From assembly GCA_014360855.1 (NCBI GenBank), contig JACIWP010000056.1, positions 1 through 13,365 on the forward strand: 13,365 nt of DNA, in the 5' to 3' direction. Source of the DNA: Anaerolineae bacterium (lineage in GTDB: Bacteria; Chloroflexota; Anaerolineae; JACIWP01). The first letter of the stretch is position 1. Every line of letters starts with the position of its first letter. Shown here in pieces: positions 7,590 through 13,048 of the stretch. The position numbers and the translations under genes are program-made. The notes under the pieces were generated by a model that worked only from the letters and a program-made list of their open reading frames with translations, did not search any database and was not told the origin of the DNA.

Positions 7590-10471
7590 GCGGCCCCTCG
7601 CCAGTACCTCCATAACTCCTCGACTGTCAGGTTCACCAGCTCCTGCCCGCAACAGCGGATAACGAGCCGGCCGCTCTCCTTCACCCGGCCGATTTCGGCG
7701 GCCGGGTGGCCGGCCAGTAGTTCCAGAAACGCCTGCCGGTTCTCCGGCGCCACCTCCACCAGCAGACGGCCGTTGCTCTCGCTGAACAGGCGCTCCTCGA
7801 AGGTGAGGGCGCCCTCCACCGGCAGGGCATCCAGGTCCAGCTCCAGGCCCAGCCGGCCGGCGATGCACATCTCGGCGGCGGCCACCGCCAGTCCTCCCTC
7901 GCTCAGGTCGTGGCAGGCGCGCACCAGGCCGGCGCGCATGGCGCGATGGACGGCGCGGTAGCGCTCCAGGCCTTGTTGGGGCAGGCCGGGAGGCTCGCCG
8001 GCGCCGTCGGTGCCGGTGAGCAGGGCATAATGACTGCCGGCCAGCTCGCGCCGCGTCTCCCCCACGATGAAGAGCAGGTTGCCCGGGGATTTGAGCGCCA
8101 TGGTCACCGCGCCGGCGATATCCGGGATGATGGACATGGCGGAGATGAGCAGGGTGCCCGGGATGGGCGTCGGCCGGCCGTCCGGCCCGATGTATTCGTT
8201 GTTGAGGCTGTCCTTGCCGGAGATAAACGGCGCCTGATAGGCCAGGGCGGCGTCGCGGCATCCCTCCGCGGCCCGCACCAGCCGGCCCAGTTCCTCGGGC
8301 CGGCCGGGATTGCCCCAACAGAAATTGTCCAGCAGGGCGATGGTATCGGGATCCGCCCCGACGGCCACGGCGTTGCGCACCGCCTCGTCCACGCAACTGA
8401 TGGCCATGGCGTACGGGTCTATTTTCCCGATCTGCGGGTTGATGCCCAGGCTCAACACCAGTCCCCTGGAGTGTTTCCAGGTCATGAGGGGCTTGAGCAC
8501 CACCGCATCGGAAGGGCCGTCGTCGCGCACGCCCACCAGCGGCTTGATGATCGTGCCGCCGCCCACCTCATGGTCGTAGCGGCGGATGGTATCCTCCTTA
8601 GAAGCGATGGTGGGGTGGGCGAGAAGCGCCAGCAGGGCCTGCTGTGGGGACGGGGCCGGCGTCGAGGATGGCAGGTCGGCCGGCCGGCGGCCCCGCCATA
8701 CGGCTTGCAGACGCCGGCGCGGCAGGCCGTGATGCAGGAATTCCATGGAGATATCCCCCACCACCTTCTCGCCGTAGCACACCACCAGCCGGCCGCTATC
8801 GGTGAACTCCCCGATATCGGTGGCCTCCACCCCCCAGTCGCGGCATAACCGCTCCAGCTCGGGCCATTTCGCCGGCGGTACGGCCAGCACCATGCGCTCC
8901 TGCGCCTCGCTGAGCCATATCTCCCAGGGCTTCAGGCCGGGGTACTTCAGCGGCACGCGCTCCAACTGCACCCGCGCGCCCGTATGCTGTCCCATTTCGC
9001 CGACGGCGCTGGAAAGCCCGCCGGCGCCGCAGTCGGTGATGGCGTTGTACAGCCCGCGGTCGCGCGCCAGGCAGACCACCTCCATCACGTCCTTTTCCAC
9101 GATGGGGTCGCCGATCTGCACGGCGGTGCCGGCCACCTGACCGGTCTCATGGGTCAGGGCCTCCGAGGAAAAGGTGGCGCCGTGCAGGCCGTCGCGCCCG
9201 GTGCGCCCCCCGATGACCACGATGCGGTCGCCGGGCTGGGCCTGCCGGCGGTGCCGGCCCTTGGGAGCAATGCCCACACAGCCCACATACACCAGTGGGT
9301 TGGCCGTGTAGCTTTTATCGTACAGGATGGCACCGCTGACGGTGGGCAGGCCAAGCTTGTTGCCGTAGTCCTCGATGCCGCTAATGACGCCGGCCTGGAT
9401 GCGCCGCGGATGCAGGCTACCTGCCGGCACCTCTTCCATGGGCAGGTCCTGCGTGCCGAAGCAGAGCACATCGGTCACGGCGATGGGCCGCGCCGATACC
9501 CCAATAATGTCCCGCACCACGCCGCCGACGCCGGTGTTGGCTCCGCCGAAGGGTTCCAGCGCGCTGGGATGGTTATGGGTCTCTACCTTAAAGGAAACCT
9601 CGTACTCGTCGTCAAAGTCAATGATGCCGGCATTGTCCACGAAGGCGGAGCGCACCCAGGGTTTGCCCACCGCCTCGGTGGCCGCGCGAATGGTACTGCG
9701 GAGAAGCCCATCGATGAGCCGGCGCTGGCCGGCCTCATCCTCGAACTCGATGAGGGCCTTGAAGGTCTTGTGCACGCAGTGTTCCGACCAGGTCTGTGCC
9801 AGCGTTTCCAGTTCCAGGTCCGTAGGGGCACGCCCCAGGCCGGCGAAGTAATCGCGGATGGCGCGCATCTCCTCCAGGTTCAGCGCCAGCAGGCGCTGGC
9901 GGCTGATGGCCAGCAGTTCCTCGTCGGAAAGCCCCTTCAGCGGAATCTCCAGCGCCTCGTCCGAGGCCTCGGCAGTGCGGATGAAGGCCGGCGTCATCTC
10001 CCCCAGGTAATAGTGCTGGATGGTGGGATTGCTGAGGAGCTTCTGGGCCAGGAGATGCACGTCCGCCTCGCGCAGGTCGCCGATCAGCTCATAGCGCTGG
10101 CCGGTGGCGACCTCGATGTCGGTGATGCCCCAGATCTCGCCGGCGACCTTCACCACCTGATGCGCTACCGGGTCGGTCACCCCGGGATGCAGGCCGACCT
10201 CCACCACCCAGCCATCGCCGCGCGTCGTGGGGTGTGGGGAGGGGCCGGCGATATACTGCCAGGTTGCGGTTTCGATGACGGGATCAGCCAACAGGGAGGT
10301 GCAGAGCAGGTCGAGCTGGGAAGGTTGGAGGTTGCCGCGGATAAAGTACAGGGTCTGGAAGCGCACGTCGCGGAGCCCGGTGATACCCAGGCTTCGCGCG
10401 TCGTGAATGAGATCGCGTGCCCTGTAGGTATGCACCCGGCCGTTGGGCTGAATGGTGATCCGGTAGTACAT
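7583..10471 (-). CDS. purL: FGAM synthase, PurL with two N-terminal PurS-like domains
   Basis: The product, 962 residues, is the synthetase subunit that converts FGAR, ATP and ammonia to FGAM. Its size lies between small PurL (about 600-740) and large single-chain PurL (about 1,200-1,300 with glutaminase). The N-terminus explains the difference: two PurS-like units at about 1-76 and 88-157, each with a central strand pattern followed by LLADPVIE or LLSNPTIQ. This is the segment Bacillus-type PurS ends with (LLANTVIEDY). The PurL core then follows, with WSEHCVHKT (228-236), ETHNHPSALEPFGGANTGVGG (from 297) with catalytic His, DCGAGGLSSAVGEM, a repeat half with YDHEVGGG, and GKDSLNNEY. The ATG at 10471 gives a PurS-like start (MYYRITIQ); a GTG at 10486 is possible and neither has a strong ribosome site. 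No separate purS is seen. It is the first gene of the operon, and its stop overlaps purQ. Confidence 0.95.
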   Translation of the reverse strand: MYYRITIQPNGRVHTYRARDLIHDARSLGITGLRDVRFQTLYFIRGNLQPSQLDLLCTSLLADPVIETATWQYIAGPSPHPTTRGDGWVVEVGLHPGVTDPVAHQVVKVAGEIWGITDIEVATGQRYELIGDLREADVHLLAQKLLSNPTIQHYYLGEMTPAFIRTAEASDEALEIPLKGLSDEELLAISRQRLLALNLEEMRAIRDYFAGLGRAPTDLELETLAQTWSEHCVHKTFKALIEFEDEAGQRRLIDGLLRSTIRAATEAVGKPWVRSAFVDNAGIIDFDDEYEVSFKVETHNHPSALEPFGGANTGVGGVVRDIIGVSARPIAVTDVLCFGTQDLPMEEVPAGSLHPRRIQAGVISGIEDYGNKLGLPTVSGAILYDKSYTANPLVYVGCVGIAPKGRHRRQAQPGDRIVVIGGRTGRDGLHGATFSSEALTHETGQVAGTAVQIGDPIVEKDVMEVVCLARDRGLYNAITDCGAGGLSSAVGEMGQHTGARVQLERVPLKYPGLKPWEIWLSEAQERMVLAVPPAKWPELERLCRDWGVEATDIGEFTDSGRLVVCYGEKVVGDISMEFLHHGLPRRRLQAVWRGRRPADLPSSTPAPSPQQALLALLAHPTIASKEDTIRRYDHEVGGGTIIKPLVGVRDDGPSDAVVLKPLMTWKHSRGLVLSLGINPQIGKIDPYAMAISCVDEAVRNAVAVGADPDTIALLDNFCWGNPGRPEELGRLVRAAEGCRDAALAYQAPFISGKDSLNNEYIGPDGRPTPIPGTLLISAMSIIPDIAGAVTMALKSPGNLLFIVGETRRELAGSHYALLTGTDGAGEPPGLPQQGLERYRAVHRAMRAGLVRACHDLSEGGLAVAAAEMCIAGRLGLELDLDALPVEGALTFEERLFSESNGRLLVEVAPENRQAFLELLAGHPAAEIGRVKESGRLVIRCCGQELVNLTVEELWRYWRGAAC

Positions 10472-10530
10472 GGCGTCGATACGCACCCTATGGTCCAGCG
10501 TGACGGATGTGGTGGATGAGGGATGCTGGC

Positions 10531-10566
10531 AAAAGAGAAAAAGGCCAACCTAGAGCAGTTGGCCTT
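10531..10566 (-). terminator. Intrinsic terminator in the purL leader (candidate attenuator)
   Basis: On the minus strand AAGGCCAAC pairs with GTTGGCCTT (arms 10566-10558 and 10549-10541). This is a perfect 9-bp stem with an 8-base loop TGCTCTAG, followed at once by TTTCTCTTTT, so the T-rich run including stem bases is TTTTTCTCTTTT. This is a textbook factor-independent terminator oriented with the genes. It lies about 80 bases after the preceding gene and about 60 bases before purL. Because a good promoter lies upstream of it, it sits within the predicted purL leader and could control read-through into the purine operon. It could alternatively just end the upstream two-gene unit. On the plus strand there is no T run, so it is not bidirectional. 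Confidence 0.82.
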
Positions 10567-10582
10567 CGTTGCCGGCTATCAT
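10550..10582 (-). CDS. Possible 10-residue leader peptide MIAGNEGQLL
   Basis: An ATG six bases after the predicted transcription start opens a frame of ten codons (MIAGNEGQLL) whose TAG stop lies inside the loop of the leader terminator. A ribosome reaching the end would cover the 5' arm of the hairpin, so translation could in principle affect termination. There is no room for a normal ribosome site, so initiation would be leaderless or nearly so. The peptide has no run of one amino acid, unlike classic amino-acid attenuators. It may be chance; the position relative to the hairpin is the only support. Confidence 0.25.
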   Translation of the reverse strand: MIAGNEGQLL

Positions 10583-10595
10583 CCTCGCAGGGGAA

Positions 10596-10624
10596 AGTGT
10601 AACATATCGGCGCCTGGGCGTCAA
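10596..10624 (-). promoter_or_regulatory. Sigma-70-type promoter of the purine operon
   Basis: On the minus strand TTGACG (10624-10619) and TACACT (10601-10596) are separated by exactly 17 bases. Both are near consensus and match the most invariant positions of each hexamer. Transcription would start around 10588-10585, about 115 bases before the purL ATG and about 20 bases before the terminator hairpin. The promoter lies just after the stop codon of the preceding gene (10645), giving the purine operon its own start. No clear operator palindrome was seen overlapping it. Confidence 0.72.
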
Positions 10625-10644
10625 ATTTGGCGAGGCCGGCTGAC

Positions 10645-11034
10645 CTAGAAACAGCCAAGTTGGCAGGGCGTGATGCGCAGTCCCATGGCATCCGCGGTAT
10701 TGCCGACCACCAGCCGCTCCACGTTCAGCTCGCGCGCGATGTCCCAGATGGTGCGGCAACTGATGCGGCCGTCCCGCTCGCGCGCCCGCAGGCGCGCCTC
10801 GATCTCGGAGTCCAGGCGCGTCATCGGCCGCAGGAGCTTGGATTTCCCCTCCGCCTTCGGCCCATAGCCGAACAGCCCAAGCTGGCAGAGGGTGATGGGT
10901 ATCTGCATCTGGTTCAGCATTTCCCCCACCTTTTGGGGTGAGACATCGAGTTCCCAGGCCACCGCATGGGCGGCCGTACAGGGCATGGTATTGTCATGTG
11001 CCCGCTCGCGAATCCTCTGGGCTAAACGATCCAT
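10645..11034 (-). CDS. Unknown protein with two Cys-containing, HTH-like 52-residue repeats
   Basis: I do not recognise this 129-residue protein. It is an internal duplication: residues 4-55 and 78-129 align without gaps, with 19 of 52 identical by eye. Each repeat starts with an Arg-rich helix (RIRER / RLRAR), then a Cys (19 / 93), a segment with an AxEL...V...VG pattern resembling a helix-turn-helix (AVAWELDVSPQKVGEML and the degenerate DIARELNVERLVVGNTA), and ends in ITxCQLGxF (48-55 / 122-129). The conserved Cys pairs (19/50 and 93/124, plus Cys128) could bind a metal or form a redox pair; this is inference. The ATG at 11034 has a strong site, GGGAGG, at about 7 bases. The gene begins 16 bases after the ATPase gene and probably shares its mRNA. 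It is soluble, with no signal peptide or membrane segment. The protein ends right at the motif of repeat 2. Confidence 0.85.
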   Translation of the reverse strand: MDRLAQRIRERAHDNTMPCTAAHAVAWELDVSPQKVGEMLNQMQIPITLCQLGLFGYGPKAEGKSKLLRPMTRLDSEIEARLRARERDGRISCRTIWDIARELNVERLVVGNTADAMGLRITPCQLGCF

Positions 11035-11050
11035 CCGCTTCCTCCCCTAT

Positions 11051-12367
11051 TCATGACACATCCGATTGTAGATTAACAAAGTAGGAATCCCAGGCGGCGT
11101 CAATCAATTCGGGCGTCAGGCGCGGCGGGACCCCCCGGTAGCGCGCGATGCCGACGAGGTGTTCGATGAGGTCCCGGGGATGGCAGGCGCGCAGTTTGAT
11201 GCCCGGCTTCAGGTAGTGCTCCTTGAGCAGGTACGCCAGTCCCTTATCATCATAGGGGACACCGCGCTGGGCGCAGACGCGCTGAAATATCTCGCGGTAC
11301 TGATCCAGGGTCGGGTCTTTGATGTATATTTTGTGCTGGATGCGGCGCAGGAAGGCCTCGTCCACCAACTGCGCCGGCGAGAGGTTGGTGGAGAAAATCA
11401 ACAGCACGTCAAAGGGCACTTCGATCTTGCGCCCCGTATGCAGGGTCAGGTAATCCACCCCTTTTTCCAGCGGCACGATCCAGCGGTTGAGGAGGTCCTC
11501 CGGGCGCGCCAACTGCCGGCCGAAATCGTCGATCAACAGCATGCCGCCGTTGGCCTTGAGCTGGAAGGGCGCGTCGTAGAAGAGCGAGACCTCATTGAAA
11601 ATGAGGTCCAGGCTGTTGAGCGTCAGCTCGCCGCCCACGATGATGTTGGGCCGGCGAATCTTGATCCAGCGCTTGTCCAGATGCCGGTCGTTCTCATCGT
11701 TGGGGACCGCCCGATGATTGACCACATCATACAAGGTGACGATATGCCCGCCGATCACCAGCGCCTGGGGGATATAAATGGTTCCCTTCAGGATAATACT
11801 GCCGATGGCCTCGGCGATGGAGGTCTTGCCATCGCCCGGGGGACCGAAGAGGAAGATCGATTGGCCGGAGTTGATGGCCGGCCCCACCCGGTCGATGATG
11901 CTCTCATCCAGCACCAGGTGGGAAAGGGCCTCGCGCACCATGGCCGGCGTCACGAAGATGTTGCGCACCGATTGGGCACGCACTGCCTCTTTGTACCGCT
12001 CCAGCGGCACGGGGGCCGGCCCCACATAGCGCGAGCGCTCCAGCAGTTCGCGCGCCCGCTCTCCGCCCCGTTCGGTGATGGCGTACAGGTAGGCCGACTC
12101 GCGCAGGGCGCCGCCGGAGCCTTTCACCTCCACCAGGCGCTCCCGCTTGAGAAATTCCAGCACCTGGTCAATGACGCCGGTGAAAGGCAGGCAGACCGCG
12201 TCGGCGATGGCGGCCGCCGGCATATACCCCTCGTAGTACAGGGTCTTGAGCACCAGGTCGGCGATCAGTCCCATGTTGAGGCCGGTTTCCTCAATGGTAC
12301 GCGGGGCAGTGGGGAAAAAGCTTCCCTGCAGAGTGGTGAGCTCCATGTCAGGACGCGCCTGTGCCAT
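11051..12367 (-). CDS. AAA+ ATPase with N-terminal winged-helix-like region
   Basis: The product (438 residues) is a P-loop ATPase of the AAA+ class. Visible features are Walker A GPPGDGKT (175-182), Walker B MLLIDD (276-281), a sensor 1-like FSTN (325-328), a double Arg at 341-342 in FLRRIQHK where an arginine finger or substrate loop would be, and a sensor 2-like CHPRDL (395-400). Residues about 36-115 look like a winged-helix domain, with helices followed by a wing containing YLYAITERGGERA. Such proteins are often described as predicted ATPases with chaperone activity and have been linked to Flp pilus assembly; no pilus gene is visible here, so the role is unknown. It is cytoplasmic, with no membrane segment. 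The ATG at 12367 is preceded by GAGG at 7 bases and an excellent promoter. It is followed at 16 bases by the repeat protein, suggesting a two-gene unit and perhaps partner proteins. Confidence 0.88.
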   Translation of the reverse strand: MAQARPDMELTTLQGSFFPTAPRTIEETGLNMGLIADLVLKTLYYEGYMPAAAIADAVCLPFTGVIDQVLEFLKRERLVEVKGSGGALRESAYLYAITERGGERARELLERSRYVGPAPVPLERYKEAVRAQSVRNIFVTPAMVREALSHLVLDESIIDRVGPAINSGQSIFLFGPPGDGKTSIAEAIGSIILKGTIYIPQALVIGGHIVTLYDVVNHRAVPNDENDRHLDKRWIKIRRPNIIVGGELTLNSLDLIFNEVSLFYDAPFQLKANGGMLLIDDFGRQLARPEDLLNRWIVPLEKGVDYLTLHTGRKIEVPFDVLLIFSTNLSPAQLVDEAFLRRIQHKIYIKDPTLDQYREIFQRVCAQRGVPYDDKGLAYLLKEHYLKPGIKLRACHPRDLIEHLVGIARYRGVPPRLTPELIDAAWDSYFVNLQSDVS

Positions 12368-12400
12368 ATATCATCCTCAAACTCGGTGCGTTTGCGCGCT

Positions 12401-12428
12401 ATTATACCACAGCGGGGCAGGGTGTCTA
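12401..12428 (-). promoter_or_regulatory. Strong extended -10 promoter of the ATPase gene
   Basis: On the minus strand TAGACA (12428-12423) and a perfect TATAAT (12406-12401) are separated by 16 bases. TGG directly before the -10 gives an extended -10 element. Transcription would begin near 12393, about 26 bases before the ATPase ATG, leaving a short leader that contains the GAGG ribosome site. It is the closest match to consensus in the window. Confidence 0.8.
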
Positions 12429-12445
12429 TTCTGCGCCGGCGCATC

Positions 12446-12490
12446 AGGAAAACGGCAGGTGACAGCCATTGGGGCAATGACTGTCACCTG
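12446..12490 (-). terminator. Long near-perfect hairpin, likely terminator of the upstream unit
   Basis: CAGGTGACAG (12456-12465) and CTGTCACCTG (12481-12490) are perfect inverted repeats. After one mismatch the stem continues with CATTG / CAATG, leaving a 3-base loop, so the whole element is a 35-base palindrome with one mismatched pair. Read on the minus strand it is followed by CCGTTTTCC, a short T run, so it could terminate transcription coming from the 12569-13012 gene. The T run is weak and the stem is longer than most terminators. A protein-binding palindrome upstream of the ATPase promoter is an alternative. Confidence 0.6.
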
Positions 12491-12508
12491 GAAAGCGGCG
12501 TGCATGCG

Positions 12509-12536
12509 GCCGGCATCCTGGCATCCGGATGCCGGC
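12509..12536. repeat. Second inverted repeat, GCCGGCATCC / GGATGCCGGC
   Basis: A perfect 10-bp inverted repeat (12509-12518 and 12527-12536) encloses the 8-base spacer TGGCATCC, which itself repeats the CATCC of the left arm. No T run follows on either strand, so it is not a standard terminator. It sits between the stop codon of the membrane-anchored protein and the long hairpin. It might stabilise the 3' end of that mRNA or be a repetitive extragenic element; only one copy is in the window. Confidence 0.6.
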
Positions 12537-12568
12537 GCACTCGCTGGCGTCCCTCAGGAACCGTCGGG

Positions 12569-13012
12569 TCAGGCTTTGCGCATCCGCCTGGCGCCAAAGA
12601 GCAGGGCCGCCAGCGCGAAGGCGAGCACCAGCAGACTGCCTGGCCCAAAGCCTGTCTGCGGCGGGGTGGCCTCCGCGGCGCCGGTGGGAGTGACCTGCGG
12701 GCTGGCCGCCGGCGCTGGGGTTTCCGTGACCTGGCCGGCCGCCGGCGCGACCGTGGGGGTATCCGTCACCGCCGGCACCACCGGCGTGTTGGTCGGCCGC
12801 GGCGTGGGGCTGGCCGGCGGGGGCAGGGTCGCCGTGGCGGTCGGCGTAGGGGTCGCCGCCATGGCGATGGCGGTGGCGGTCTCCTCCGCCTGCACCGCCC
12901 GCTGTTTGGGCCGGATGACCAACGCCCACCCCCCGATGCCCAGGAGCGCCAGGCCCAACAGTACGATCAGCGCGATGGCAATGGTGGCAAACAGCCGATT
13001 TTGCTTGTCCAT
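12569..13012 (-). CDS. Membrane-anchored protein with Thr/Pro-rich linker and PPQTG sorting-like tail
   Basis: A 147-residue protein of unknown function. Residues 7-33 form a hydrophobic segment (signal anchor) after a short MDKQNR head, followed by the positive cluster RPKQR. Residues about 45-115 are a low-complexity linker of Thr, Pro, Ala and Val (for example ATPTPTATAT and PTPRPTNTP) with no globular domain. The C-terminus is PPQTG (117-121), a hydrophobic stretch (about 124-140) and ARRMRKA, the order seen in sortase signals (LPxTG, membrane span, positive tail), although Leu of LPxTG is replaced by Pro. Linkers of this kind are common in secreted proteins of Chloroflexota. The ATG at 13012 has GAGAGGG 7 bases upstream. 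It follows the upstream gene by 36 bases and probably shares its mRNA. The topology would put the linker outside the cell; whether the tail is cleaved is unknown. Confidence 0.8.
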   Translation of the reverse strand: MDKQNRLFATIAIALIVLLGLALLGIGGWALVIRPKQRAVQAEETATAIAMAATPTPTATATLPPPASPTPRPTNTPVVPAVTDTPTVAPAAGQVTETPAPAASPQVTPTGAAEATPPQTGFGPGSLLVLAFALAALLFGARRMRKA

Positions 13013-13048
13013 ACGATGTCCCTCTCCTTACAGCATCAGAGCGATAAA

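Noticed and set aside
6819..8396. Extended 525-codon frame for purQ
   Set aside because: The first half is out-of-frame purL sequence rich in Arg, Gly and Pro. PurQ homology and a ribosome site start at 7589.
8984..10519. 511-codon open frame on the plus strand opposite purL
   Set aside because: The minus-strand PurL has every family motif across the same bases. The plus frame has no motif and exists because of GC-biased third positions.
10540..10644. Purine, PRPP or ppGpp riboswitch in the purL leader
   Set aside because: Only about 22 bases separate the predicted transcription start from the terminator stem, and I find no conserved aptamer core, so an aptamer cannot fit unless a more distant promoter is used.
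11035..11054. Small frame starting at the ATGA of the ATPase stop (MNRGGSGWIV)
   Set aside because: It is ten codons long, has no separate ribosome site and coincides with the ribosome site of the next gene.
12265..12477. 70-codon minus-strand frame across the ATPase promoter
   Set aside because: It overlaps the promoter and the ATPase start in another frame and shows no motif or ribosome site.
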